Positions 25,301-32,142 of a stretch of 64,000 nt of DNA are shown here, in pieces. Each line of letters begins with the position of its first letter. The first letter of the stretch is position 1. The notes beneath the pieces were generated by a model. The model did not search any database and was not told the origin of the DNA. It worked only from the letters and a program-made list of their open reading frames with translations. This stretch comes from Chamaea fasciata (Eukaryota > Chordata > Aves > Passeriformes > Sylviidae), in assembly GCA_029207755.1 (NCBI GenBank), contig JARCOQ010000016.1, positions 14,653,307-14,717,306 on the forward strand. The letters run 5' to 3'. The translations under genes and the position numbers were made by a program.

Positions 25301-26794
25301 GCATCGCCACCTACAACATGGCCTCGGTGGACTTTGATGGCTTCTACTCCGCCTTCCTGCCCGAGTTCCTGGCCAGCTGTGACGGCGTGGACTCCAACCA
25401 GAAGAACGTGCTGGGGAGGAATTTCAAAATGGACAGGGTAAGGAGGGGAACATTGTGGTGTTCCCAGGATGCGCAGGGCTCCCCCAGAGCACAGCTGGGA
25501 ATGTCTCCAGGCAGTGCCTTTTGTTCCCAACGCTTCCATGCTCAGCAATCCCCAGGCAAGGATTTCTCACTGCAGGTAGCAGAGCTGCCATCTCATGCCT
25601 CAGGCTGCAGGATGCTGTGGGAGTCAGGGATTGTGTTTCCTGGAGGAAGTTTTCTTTGGAATAGGCTGGCATTGCTGAGTGGGATGCTCAGGTCCTTGCC
25701 TAAATCTCGCTCCAGCTGCTGGCCAGATGTTTGAGGGTTACAGTAAGGACAACAGCAGAGTACCTGCAAAGGCTCACAATTCCTGCAAACCCCTCGTGTG
25801 TGGGAAGGAAATGTGTGGAATATGATGGCAGAGCAGCAGGTTCTGGCTTCCATCTACTGAGGGCTATCCATTGAGTGCTCCCTGCCCTGAGGGAGGGGAT
25901 GGGAATTCGAGACCAAGGGTGAGGATAGGAATGGACCCTGGGAAAACTGCTTGGCTCTAGAAGGCAACTGCTCTTCAGGAATATCAGCCCCTGTTAGGGA
26001 GTGTATGATAGCCAGGAGCCTTGGCAGGAGGGCAGCAAGAAATTAGTGCTGCATCTGGCCATGGAGCCAGGCTCAGAGCTGGGAGTGTTCACCTGAGGAA
26101 GAGAAGCTCCAGGGAGACCTGAGAGGCCTAAAGGGACTCCAGGAGAGCTGGAGAGGGACTTGGGACAAGGGATGGAGGGACAGGCCAAAGGAAATGGCTT
26201 CCCACTGCCAGAGGGCAGGGTTTGATGGGATATTGGGCAGGAATTATTCCCTGGGAGGGTGGGGAGGCCCTGGCACAGGGTGCCCAGAGAAGCTGTGGCT
26301 GCCCCTGGATCCCTGGAAGTGTCCAAGGCCAGGCTGGACATTGGGGCTTGGAGCAGCCTGGGACAGTAGGAGGTGTCCCTGCCTATGGCAGGGGGTGGCA
26401 CTGGATGAGTTTAAAGGCCCTTCCCAGCCCAGACCATTCCATGATTCCATGACCATTCCTCTCGGGCCTGGCTGCACCGTGAGAAGCCAGAGATGGGAGC
26501 AGAGCCTGGATCCCTGCAGTCAGCCAGCTCTGAAACCATCTCTGCCCCAAGGAACTGGAGTTCCCTGGGCTCAGGCTGAGTCAGGATGCATCTGTTCCCG
26601 TGTGAACACCAGCGGGGTGTGTGCCCCTCTCGGTGCCTCTCTGCTCCGCGCCGTGAGTCCGTTCCCAGCAGTTGTTGTTGTGTCCCTTGCAGGACCTGCC
26701 CTCGTTCACACAGAACGTGCACAGGCTGGTGAATGACCTGCGCTATTACAGACTGTGCAACGACAGCCTGCCCCCGGGGACTGTGAAGTTATAG
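935..26794 (+). CDS. XPO6: XPO6, exportin-6 (5' end outside window; 18 exons)
   Basis: Exportin-6 is a karyopherin-beta family receptor that, with RanGTP, carries actin-profilin complexes from nucleus to cytoplasm. Joined exons: 935-1388, 4490-4616, 5642-5751, 7963-8071, 9424-9516, 11500-11569, 13023-13182, 14318-14410, 15692-15836, 16453-16599, 17855-18044, 18666-18821, 19991-20105, 20599-20770, 21130-21291, 23845-23943, 25207-25437, 26693-26794. They total 2,735 nt, stay in one frame, and encode about 911 residues ending at TAG. The mammalian protein is about 1,125 residues, so roughly 214 N-terminal residues, including the importin-beta N-terminal (Ran-binding) part, lie upstream. What is present is the helical HEAT-like solenoid, nearly identical to mammalian XPO6 as I know it. 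Every intron is GT-AG. No frameshift or internal stop was seen. Identification is from remembered family sequence, not a search. Confidence 0.97.
1389..4489 (+). other. XPO6: XPO6 intron, 3.1 kb
   Basis: No repeat or RNA gene was recognised. The sequence is moderately T-rich with short T runs near 3230-3250 and 3350. Open frames here are short and have intron-like codon use. Confidence 0.6.
4490..4616 (+). CDS. XPO6: XPO6 exon
   Basis: Acceptor CTTGTAG, donor GTACAG. The first base completes the Ser of DESYIEK; the exon then encodes YIEKFTDFLRLFVSVHLRRI and ends at a codon boundary after HQ. Confidence 0.96.
4617..5641 (+). other. XPO6: XPO6 intron with one CR1
   Basis: The intron holds one minus-strand CR1 (5061-5381); the rest is unremarkable. 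Confidence 0.6.
5061..5381 (-). mobile_element. CR1 LINE, 3' end of ORF2 plus 3' UTR
   Basis: The plus strand begins CACAGAATCATGGGATGG (complement of the CR1 tail) and runs to GAGCCCCTTTAGGCACTGG. On the minus strand it translates to the CR1 ORF2 C-terminus, e.g. EAVAASGSLECPRPGWTGLG and a [20 protein letters not shown] block. It is 5'-truncated, as CR1 copies usually are. Confidence 0.88.
5642..5751 (+). CDS. XPO6: XPO6 exon
   Basis: Acceptor TTTCAG, donor GTGAGG. Encodes THEGYFSCLDIWTLFLDYL and ends two bases into the Arg codon of VLNRYED. Confidence 0.96.
5752..7962 (+). other. XPO6: XPO6 intron, 2.2 kb
   Basis: One CR1 fragment lies at 5790-5990. The remainder (about 6000-7960) is AT-richer unique sequence with no recognisable element. 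Confidence 0.6.
5790..5990 (-). mobile_element. CR1 LINE fragment
   Basis: ATCATGGAATGGCTTGGG starts a reverse-complement CR1 3' end, with the diagnostic CTGCCATGGGCAGGGACACC and TTGGACACTTCCAGTGATCC blocks. It stops after GGGAAGAATTTTTTCC. Confidence 0.85.
7963..8071 (+). CDS. XPO6: XPO6 exon
   Basis: Acceptor GGCTGCAG, donor GTAAGG. Encodes YEDALVLLLTEVLNRIQFRY followed by an acidic stretch LEELDDEALDDD, ending on a codon boundary. Confidence 0.96.
8072..9423 (+). other. XPO6: XPO6 intron, 1.35 kb
   Basis: Unique, AT-rich in its middle (8,250-9,180). Nothing recognisable. Confidence 0.55.
9424..9516 (+). CDS. XPO6: XPO6 exon
   Basis: Acceptor TCTGCAG, donor GTAAGT. Exactly 31 codons: QQTEWQRYLRQSLEVVAKVM then ELLPTHAFSTL. 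Confidence 0.96.
9517..11499 (+). other. XPO6: XPO6 intron, 2.0 kb
   Basis: Only a short T run (about 9571-9584) stands out; otherwise unique sequence without recognisable elements. Confidence 0.55.
11500..11569 (+). CDS. XPO6: XPO6 exon (70 bp)
   Basis: Acceptor TTTCTTTCAG, donor GTAATA. Encodes FPVLQDNLEVYLGLQQFVV and ends one base into a Gly codon. Confidence 0.95.
11570..13022 (+). other. XPO6: XPO6 intron, 1.45 kb
   Basis: Contains a doubtful CR1 tail remnant near 12127-12165 (AGAATCCCAGAATAGGTTTGG). No other feature was recognised. Confidence 0.5.
13023..13182 (+). CDS. XPO6: XPO6 exon
   Basis: Acceptor CCCTGCAG, donor GTGGGT. Encodes HRLNITAENDCRRLHCSLRD and ends two bases into the Arg of VVERLVK. 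Confidence 0.96.
13349..13811 (+). mobile_element. CR1 LINE, sense orientation, ORF2 C-terminal part
   Basis: The sense CR1 3' region reads from TCTGCCCCTCTGCTCAGGTG through CAGCCTGGAAAAG, GGATGGATGGGATATTGGG, CAGAGCTGCTGTAGCTGCCC to CTGCCCATGGCAGGGG. Translation gives a decayed ORF2 C-terminus (KARLDGA at the end). The 5' side reaches further into ORF2 than most copies here. Confidence 0.88.
13928..13985 (+). mobile_element. CR1 LINE 3' tail, second subfamily
   Basis: GGTTGGACTTCGTGATCTTC followed by CAAGGTCTTTTCCAACC and GATGATTCCATGATTC is a CR1 3' terminus of a different subfamily from the copy just upstream. Confidence 0.75.
14318..14410 (+). CDS. XPO6: XPO6 exon
   Basis: Acceptor TCCTGCAG, donor GTGAGT. 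Encodes LVKVTLYGSQIKLYNIETA and ends two bases into the Val of DLIDVHAQ. Confidence 0.96.
14411..15691 (+). other. XPO6: XPO6 intron, 1.3 kb
   Basis: Unique sequence; no repeat or RNA gene recognised. Confidence 0.55.
15692..15836 (+). CDS. XPO6: XPO6 exon
   Basis: Acceptor TCCCCAG, donor GTATTG. Encodes HAQSLAALQAYAHWLAQFY and ends with ITPLISSK at a codon boundary. Confidence 0.96.
16083..16382 (-). mobile_element. CR1 LINE fragment
   Basis: The reverse complement of a CR1 3' end begins ATCACAGAATTGTTTAGG. It includes GCCGAGGCCACCACTGACCC, CCTGACCACCCTTTCCATGA and GAGCCCGACCCCCCCGGCTG. It fills most of the intron 15837-16452 and ends about 70 bp before the next exon. Confidence 0.85.
16453..16599 (+). 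CDS. XPO6: XPO6 exon
   Basis: Acceptor GTGTCTCAG, donor GTCAGT. Exactly 49 codons, beginning VQEKLLLSACHLLVSLATTV. Confidence 0.96.
17346..17506 (+). mobile_element. CR1 LINE 3' end
   Basis: GCCCAGAGAAGTTGTGGCTG through GGTTGGAACTATGTGACC and CAACCCAAACCATTCCACGA is a CR1 3' terminus in sense orientation, strongly 5'-truncated. Confidence 0.85.
17739..17828 (+). mobile_element. CR1 LINE 3' tail with duplicated terminus
   Basis: AACCTCCCTTCCCACCCAAG CCATTCCATGACT is followed by a second CCCACCCAAACCATTCC, so the terminal motif is present twice. Sense orientation; it ends about 25 bp before an XPO6 exon. Confidence 0.6.
17855..18044 (+). CDS. XPO6: XPO6 exon
   Basis: Acceptor CCTTCCAG, donor GTAAGT. 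Encodes AQVLVCRALSNVLLLPWPNL and ends one base into the Thr of DTKVIIH. Confidence 0.96.
18045..18665 (+). other. XPO6: XPO6 intron, 0.6 kb
   Basis: Nothing recognisable. Confidence 0.5.
18666..18821 (+). CDS. XPO6: XPO6 exon
   Basis: Acceptor GTTTTGCAG, donor GTATAA. Encodes KVIIHQTLSVLEDIVESVSG and ends one base into the Asp of HQSDVTDE. Confidence 0.96.
18822..19990 (+). other. XPO6: XPO6 intron, 1.2 kb
   Basis: Apart from the A tract at 19035-19089 nothing was recognised. A 236-codon minus-strand open frame (19253-19963) matches no family I know. Confidence 0.55.
19035..19089 (+). repeat. A-rich tract, ~55 bp
   Basis: Fifty-five bases of A interrupted by two single G. It lies in an XPO6 intron. 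No retrocopied gene was recognised in the ~150 bp upstream. Confidence 0.95.
19991..20105 (+). CDS. XPO6: XPO6 exon
   Basis: Acceptor CTTCTCTTAG, donor GTACTG. Encodes VTDEMLSFFLTLFQGLRVQM and ends two bases into an Arg codon. Confidence 0.96.
20106..20598 (+). other. XPO6: XPO6 intron, 0.5 kb
   Basis: Nothing recognisable. Confidence 0.5.
20599..20770 (+). CDS. XPO6: XPO6 exon
   Basis: Acceptor GTATCCCAG, donor GTAGGC. Encodes EQLAESILHEGSTGCRVVEK, ending YPIIAE on a codon boundary. Confidence 0.96.
20771..21129 (+). other. XPO6: XPO6 intron, 0.36 kb
   Basis: Nothing recognisable. Confidence 0.5.
21130..21291 (+). CDS. XPO6: XPO6 exon
   Basis: Acceptor TCCTGCCAG, donor GTAACT. Exactly 54 codons, beginning RSSPDVKAELFELLFRVLHH. 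Confidence 0.96.
21374..21845 (-). mobile_element. CR1 LINE, ~470 bp
   Basis: A reverse-complement CR1 runs from ATCACAGAATCATCGAGG, through GAGCCCGACCCCCCCAGCTG, AGGGAGTTGTGCAGAGCCAC and GGCTGAGCCCCTTTCCCAGC, to GACATGCTCCAGCCCC. It is the same subfamily as the copies at 38145 and 49588. Confidence 0.9.
22205..22513 (-). mobile_element. CR1 LINE, ~310 bp
   Basis: ATGGAATGGTTTGGGTTGG begins a reverse-complement CR1 3' end that continues to GAGCCCCTTTAGGCCCTGG, the breakpoint shared by several copies in this window. Confidence 0.9.
23845..23943 (+). CDS. XPO6: XPO6 exon
   Basis: Acceptor TTCCCAG, donor GTGGGT. Exactly 33 codons: AFGQSFLQPDIHLFKQNLFY then LETLNTKQKLYHK. Confidence 0.96.
23944..25206 (+). 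other. XPO6: XPO6 intron with one CR1
   Basis: A minus-strand CR1 lies at 24625-24950; the rest is plain. Confidence 0.6.
24625..24950 (-). mobile_element. CR1 LINE, ~325 bp
   Basis: CATGGAATCATGGAATGG begins a reverse-complement CR1 3' end, with GGGATCCAGGGGCAGCCACA in the middle and GAGCCCCTTTAGGCACTG at the end. Confidence 0.9.
25207..25437 (+). CDS. XPO6: XPO6 exon
   Basis: Acceptor CTGTGCAG, donor GTAAGG. Exactly 77 codons, beginning KIFRTTMLFQFVNVLLQVLV and ending GRNFKMDR. Confidence 0.96.
25438..26692 (+). other. XPO6: XPO6 last intron, 1.25 kb
   Basis: A sense CR1 lies at 26092-26450; the rest shows nothing recognisable. Confidence 0.6.
26092..26450 (+). mobile_element. CR1 LINE, sense
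   Basis: CCAGGAGAGCTGGAGAGGGA, then GGATATTGGGCAGGAATT-type and CCCAGAGAAGCTGTGGCTGC blocks, ending CCATTCCATGATTCCATGA: a CR1 3' end with its terminal octamer-like repeats intact. Confidence 0.9.
26693..26794 (+). CDS. XPO6: XPO6 last coding exon
   Basis: Acceptor CCCTTGCAG. Encodes DLPSFTQNVHRLVNDLRYYR and ends LPPGTVKL then TAG, the known exportin-6 C-terminus. Confidence 0.97.
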   Translation, partial: DLPSFTQNVHRLVNDLRYYRLCNDSLPPGTVKL

Positions 26795-27405
26795 TGACTG
26801 CACTGGACTGCTGCCCTTCCCCAGGGAACAGCTCCGTGTCCCGGTTCGCCACCGCCCCCTCTGCTGCCGGGCCGGGCCGTGCCGTGCCGGCGCTGCAGGC
26901 CGGGCTCCTGCCCGTGCCCCCGCCCTGGATTCACCGCGCTCCACCGCTTCCTTTGAGTTCTCCCTGCCCAGCCCGAGGCCGCAGCTGGAGCCAGCAGGAT
27001 GTGTCTTAATGCCCACCCCCGGGGCATCCCGACTGTTGGGAAATCCCTCTCCCGGGGCTTTCCCTCTGCTCCTGTAGCACTTTGTTGCATCTGGAGGTGT
27101 CTGGAGAGATCATGTCCGTATCAAACACGAGGCAGAAGCGCCAAAGACCACTTCAGACATTCGTACCTTCGTGTCATTCCACCTTCCTGCCCCGCCCAGC
27201 TCTCGGAGGAGGAGTCTCCTGACGTTGGGACTGGTTTGGCACTTCTGTCACTCCCTTTGTTTTTAAATTGCCTTGAAAACCTCCCCGATGTTGGCGGGGA
27301 TTTAGAGACTTTTTTGGGTTTTTTTTAAACGTTTTCTCATCATTCCATTGTGATACTAAAACAACATGCTTAATGGGAATAAAGTGCTTACTTTGTTGTT
27401 TTAAA
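26795..27405 (+). other. XPO6: XPO6 3' untranslated region
   Basis: The UTR is GC-rich at first (26810-27000), then T-rich. It is about 0.6 kb if cleavage follows the AATAAA at 27378. The far end is an estimate. Confidence 0.75.
27378..27383 (+). terminator. XPO6: XPO6 polyadenylation signal
   Basis: Canonical AATAAA, followed about 15-30 bp later by a GT/T-rich stretch (TTTGTTGTTTT), in the position expected for the downstream element. Confidence 0.85.
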
Positions 27406-29850
27406 TAACTTGGGGCTGGGTTAGTTTCCCTCTAGGTCATTCTGTAAATGAACACGGTGTGATCCACAGCTTTTCCCAGGGTCAGGAATGGGGAGCAGCC
27501 AGCAAGGATCCCAACACGTCCAGCAGCTCTTGGAAGGTGCAGATCAGTGATGGCTGCTTCTTCTGCTGTCTCCTCATAGTTTTCCTCCTGTGTTTTCTGT
27601 CACATGTTGTGGTGATCCATTCATTCCCTCCATTACACTTGTCTGAATCGATCTTGAAGTGCCTGCAGGAAGAAATTCCCCATCCCCAGGGAGCCTGGAG
27701 CTGAAGTTCACCCTCTGGCCAGTGACCCAGTAGTGGCATCTGTCTGGTAAAATCCCAGTCAGGCAGGACCAGACTGTGTGGGACTTGTGAATCTCTGATC
27801 ATGCAGCTGGGAAGGATTTCTTTTCCTTGAGGATTTCTTTTCCTTTTCCTCTGCTCAGGAAGCAGTATTAAATCAGTCATAATTTTTATATTTAATAGAT
27901 TAAGCTTGAGAGGAACTTCTCACAAAGGCATGGAGTGACAGGACTAGGGAAATTGCCTTAGGCTGAATGAGGGCAGGGTTTGATGGGATGTTGGGAAGGA
28001 ATTGTTCCCTGGGAGGGTGGGGAGGCCCTGGCACAGGGTGCCCAGATAAGCTGTGGCTGCCCCTGGATCCCTGGAAGTGTCCAAGACCAGGCTGGATGGG
28101 GCATGGAGCCACCTGGGACTGTGGAAGGTGTCCCTGCCCATGGTAGGGGGTGGGGTGGGATTTAAGGTCCCTTTCCACCCAAACCATTCCATGATTCCAT
28201 GGAATCAGTCTTAATTCCCTGTGGTGAAGAGACTGGAGTGATACTGGGCAGCTGCAGTGGCAGGAACAGCACCAGGCACTGGGAAGGGAACACTCCTGGA
28301 GAGGTTCTCCTCGGAACGTTGGAGACACGGGTGTGATGTGGCTGCACCTGGACAGCTGGGAGGTGTCAGGGGTGAGCTGGAATGTGGCAGCACTTACTCC
28401 ATGGTTCCTGTGTTTCAGTTTTGTGGATAAGCCCCTTCCCTGTGCACATTTGTCATTGGGAGGTGACAGATGCTGTTTGGATAATCTGTGCAACCCCTGC
28501 ATCTGGGATCTGAGCTGGCACCAGTTGGATCTTTGGGCTCCCTGCCCTGGAGCAGAGTCGAAGGCCCAGGATGTGCCTCAGCTGCTCCAGCCCGTGCAGG
28601 TGAGGGCTGAGCTGCCTCCCGAGGGGTGAGGGGAGAGGGGAAGAAGGTGGGTGATGACCTGTGCCCAGCTGAGCTCCCTGCCAGCCACACCTGGAATAAC
28701 ACTTGGAGTGCCACTGTCTCCACGTGACACTTGGAGTCCTTGTTCCTGCTGATAACCGGGTGCGTGAACAGCCAGTGCAGAGTCCAGACCTGGCTCTGCA
28801 GCCTGGCCCTGCTCCTGAGCTGTTCTTGGGCACTCTCAGCAGCTCTGCCCTACTCTGAGCTGCACTGGGGGACACTGGAAGGTGGCAGCCACCTCCTCCA
28901 CCAGTCCCCTGGCTGTGGCTCCCTTTGGAGCTGGGCTGAAGGGATTTCATCACAGCACAGCTCTCCAGGATCACGCTGCTTCTCTTCCTTGGCTTGACAG
29001 AGGGTGAAAATACAAGATTTTCCCTTGGTCAATGCCTGCAGCTGCCAGGTGGCCAAAGCCCAGGCTCCAACCTGCCACCCCTTGTCCTAAAACCTCTTTC
29101 CCCTTTGTCACCCTCCTGTCCCATTCCCCTGGCCTGGTGAGGGGCCTTTCCCCACCCCCAGCCCCTTGTTTGGGGGCAGAGCCTTTTCCACAACTTGTTG
29201 AATCCATTTGCCCATGGGAAGCCACTGGGGTGTTTTTTGCCATGGTGCTGAGCACAGCAGGTCCCCAGAGCCCCCCAGACTCTGGCAGGGGTTCTGTCCC
29301 CCCACTCCGTGTGCCTTGGGAAGGCAGGGTGGGAACAGGGACAGTGGGATCAAGCCCGGCCCTCAGCTTGTTTCTGTGCGTGCTTCCGCGATACTCCTTC
29401 AAATCAGCAGAGATTTGGGAAACAGGCTCAAAGCAAGCAGCCTTTTCCATGAACTTGTCAAGCTGCTCTCCCGTGGGGTGTCTCTGAGTGCACGGGAAGC
29501 CCAGTAAAGAGTGATTGCCCAGCCTGGGATCTGGAATGGGGCTTGGAGGAGAGATCAGAGACGCTCCCACCTGGGCAGTTCTCTGCTGTGTCCAGGGCAG
29601 GTTTGTGCCCCACGGGGGGACACTGCCCCGGCTGCTCCCGGGGCTGGGGACTCCCTTGTGCCCTCAACCTTGTGGGCTGACCCGGCCTCTCCCTGCCTGG
29701 TGAATCGAGGGCAAAGCACGAGGCAGGTTTGGTTCCTGGCAGGCTCTGGCTCCCCTCGCGATGGGCTGGCAGGGCTTGGGACTCCAAACCGGGATGTTCC
29801 GTGTCAGGATGCTCCGTGCTGGAATGCTCTGGATGGGGAGGATGTTCCGT
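27406..29850. other. Intergenic, XPO6 to NME4
   Basis: About 2.4 kb containing one sense CR1 (27906-28202). No gene, RNA or other repeat was recognised. GC content rises toward 29.8 kb. Confidence 0.65.
27906..28202 (+). mobile_element. CR1 LINE, sense
   Basis: It begins near AGGAACTTCTCACAAAGGCA, carries GGATGTTGGGAAGGAATTGT and CCCAGATAAGCTGTGGCTGC, and ends AAACCATTCCATGATTCC: a 5'-truncated CR1 3' end. Confidence 0.9.
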
Positions 29851-30090
29851 CCCGGGACATCCCGAGCAGGCGCGGCGGCCCCGGCTGCTGCTTTAAGGGG
29901 AGGGACGGAAGCCTGACCCGTCCCCGGGCTCGGCCGGGTCCTTAAAGCCTCCGCGGACCGACCGAGCCCGGGTCCGACCCGCCGGGGCCGCCATGGGCTC
30001 CCTGGGGCGCTGCCTGGCCCGGAGCCTCCCCCGGGGGCAGCCGGGCCTGAGCCCCCCCGGGCCCCGCTGCTACGGCTCCGGTGAGACACG
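29850..30090 (+). promoter_or_regulatory. NME4: NME4 CpG-island promoter
   Basis: CpG-dense sequence surrounds the start codon (GGCGCGGCGGCCCCGGC near 29873 and many CG pairs to 30080). No TATA box was seen. It sits just upstream of the first NME4 exon; the transcription start is not resolved. Confidence 0.65.
29993..30080 (+). CDS. NME4: NME4 exon 1
   Basis: Start codon to GTGAGA donor. Encodes the mitochondrial presequence, four Arg in 29 residues and no acidic residue, ending one base into an Ala codon. Confidence 0.92.
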
Positions 30091-32107
30091 GCTCCGTCCC
30101 TGTCCTGCCCCTGGGGACCCTGTCCCCACCCTCATCCTGCCCCCGGGGACCCTTCCCACATCCTGCCCTTGGGGACCCTGAGCCCACCGCTGCTCCGGGG
30201 GACCTGGTCCCCATCCCTGGGGCCTTCACCCCCTTCCCTGTCCTGCCCCTGGGGACCCATTCCACATCCCTGTCCTGCCCCTGGGGACCCTTTCCACATC
30301 CCTGTCCTGCCCCTGGGGACCCTTTCCACATCCCTGTCCTGCCCCTGGGGACCCTTTCCATATCCCTGTCCTGTCCCCAGTCTCCTGCTTGTGCTGCCCC
30401 TCAGAGCTCCTGTTGCCGTCCTGTCCCCTTGGTGCCCCATCCCCTCGGAGTGTCCCCGCTCCCTCCATCCCGGGCGGGTGGCGGCTCACGGGCTCCCTTC
30501 ACCCCTTTGGGGGCAGTCGGTGCCAGGTGCTGCTGTCCCCAGCCCCGTGTGCCCCGTGGGATGGGGCAGAGGCCGGAGCCGGCGCTCCCTGAAGGTCCCA
30601 AGGGGTTCCGTGTCCCCAGGAGTGTGCTGGGGGAACCCCTGGGAGGACAAGGCAGGACCGTGGCAAAGCCGAGCCGCGCTCAGCAGTGCCCGGAGAAGCG
30701 TGTGAGCTCACGGGGTTCGTTTCTCCGGCTCTGTCCCCGCCAGCGCTGAGGCCACCCGGCCTCGCAGCCCGGGACGGGTCCCCGAAGCTGGGGAGTGGCA
30801 GTGAAGTGTCCTCTCTCCCTCTCCCTTCTCCTCCTTCCTGTCCCCTCTGTCCCTCCAGCGGACGGGATGCACTGTCCCTTGGGAGCTTCTGTCCCCCTCC
30901 CGCGGCGCAGCTGTGGCTGGGCGAGCAGCGCGGTGACACCCTGCTGTCCCACGGGTGACAGCGGGGCCGGACCCTGCCGTCCCACGGTGATCGATTTTCC
31001 TCTCCAGCAGCGCAGGGCTGTGACCGGGGACCCTCCGGGCGGGGGGAAGGCCCCGGGGCCGGGCAGGGGACAGTCCCCAGCGCCGGGACACAGTACAGAC
31101 ATCCCTGACTGAAAGGCTGTTTCCTGGCCACGGACATGTCCCTAACACCCATCAGGGCGTTCTGGTGCGTCCCCTGGGACCCCACCAGCCTGAGAGGCAC
31201 AGCTTGTGCAGGGGACACGGCCCCGGGATGGGATGGGGACAGCGATGGGGACAGCGATGGGGACAGCGATGGGGACAGCGATGGGGACAGCGATGGGGGC
31301 GGGTTCCCGTGACAGCCCCGGGGCCGAGTCCAGCCCGTGGTGCCGCGGGGACACTCGGGGTCCCGCTGCCACCGTGCCCGTGTCTGGCGGGGTGCTGTGT
31401 CCCGCGGTGGTGACGGTGCCCCGCGGTGCCCGCGCAGCCCCCGCGGCGCTGCAGGAGAAGACGCTGGTGGTGGCCAAGCCGGACGCGGTGCAGCGGCGGC
31501 TGCTGGGGGACATCATCCGGCGCTTCGAGCGCCGCGGCTTCAAGCTGGTGGCCATGAAGCTGCTGCAGGTACCCGCGCCCGGCGGGGAACGCTGCTCCGG
31601 GGTGGCCGGAGGACACTGCCCGGGTGTCACTGTCACTGCCGCTGCCCCAGGTGGACCGGAGGCTCGTGGACCAGCACTACGAGCAGCTGCGGCTGAAGCC
31701 CTTCTACCCCGCGCTCGTCACCTACATGACCTCGGGGCCGGTGGTGGCCATGGTGAGGGGACAGCTCGGGGGTCCCGGGGGGACGCGGGGGCTCAGGGAC
31801 TCAGCTGTCCCTGTCCCGCAGGTGTGGGAGGGCTACGACGTGGTGCGGTGCACGCGGGCCATGGTTGGGGACAGCAGCGCCGTGGGGACCATCCGGGGGG
31901 ACCTCAGCGTGCACATCACCAGGTAAGGCAGCGGGGGGGCGGGACCCCACGGCCGTGGCACTGTCCCCATCCCTGTCCCCTCACAGGAACCTGGTCCACG
32001 CCAGTGACTCCGTGGAGACGGCCCGGCGGGAGATCGGCTTCTGGTTCCAGCGGGACGAGCTGGTGGCCTGGGACAGCAGGGACAGGGACAACATCTACGG
32101 GCTCTAG
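29993..32107 (+). CDS. NME4: NME4, mitochondrial nucleoside diphosphate kinase (NDPK-D)
   Basis: Transfers the gamma phosphate of ATP to nucleoside diphosphates through a phosphohistidine; NDPK-D works in mitochondria and binds cardiolipin. Exons 29993-30080, 31438-31568, 31651-31752, 31822-31922 and 31987-32107 join in frame to 180 residues (human NME4: 187). Visible: an Arg-rich, acid-free presequence ([15 protein letters not shown]), the KPDAVQRR motif, [32 protein letters not shown], and the active-site [10 protein letters not shown] with its catalytic His. KPFYPAL, SVHI and HASDSVE, plus the DECR2 neighbour, favour NME4 over NME3. Odd points: the Kpn loop between Gly and GTIRGD is four residues short, and the RRK cardiolipin triplet reads RLK. 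The ATG has a strong context (GCCGCCATGG). Confidence 0.94.
30237..30364 (+). repeat. 32-bp minisatellite, 4 copies
   Basis: Copies start at 30237, 30269, 30301 and 30333 with the core CCTGTCCTGCCCCTGGGGAC. A partial copy follows at 30365, and looser relatives extend back to about 30100. Confidence 0.92.
31232..31291 (+). repeat. 12-bp tandem repeat, 5 copies
   Basis: The unit GATGGGGACAGC is repeated five times exactly (31232, 31244, 31256, 31268, 31280), followed by a partial GATGGGGGC. Confidence 0.95.
31438..31568 (+). CDS. NME4: NME4 exon 2
   Basis: Acceptor CGCGCAG, donor GTACCC. Encodes [16 protein letters not shown] (nucleotide-binding Lys in KPD) and [15 protein letters not shown]. 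Confidence 0.94.
31651..31752 (+). CDS. NME4: NME4 exon 3
   Basis: Acceptor GCCCCAG, donor GTGAGG. Thirty-four codons: [20 protein letters not shown] then [14 protein letters not shown]. The preceding intron is 82 bp. Confidence 0.94.
31822..31922 (+). CDS. NME4: NME4 exon 4
   Basis: Acceptor TCCCGCAG, donor GTAAGG. Encodes [20 protein letters not shown] then [13 protein letters not shown]. The preceding intron is 69 bp. Confidence 0.94.
31987..32107 (+). CDS. NME4: NME4 exon 5
   Basis: Acceptor CCTCACAG. Encodes [20 protein letters not shown] with the phosphorylated His, ending DRDNIYGL then TAG. The preceding intron is 64 bp. Confidence 0.94.
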
Positions 32108-32142
32108 GGACGGACCCCGGCCGGGGGGCACCCCCCGCCCCC

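Larger units (their letters stand above)
30081..31437 (+). other. NME4: NME4 intron 1, 1.36 kb, with two tandem arrays
   Basis: GC-rich throughout. It contains a 32-bp array (30237-30364) and a 12-bp array (31232-31291); nothing else was recognised. Confidence 0.7.

Noticed and set aside
29993..32107. NME3 as the identity of the NDP kinase gene
   Set aside because: The mitochondrial-type presequence, KPFYPAL, SVHI, HASDSVE and the adjacent DECR2 all fit NME4; NME3 has a hydrophobic N-terminus and HGSDS.
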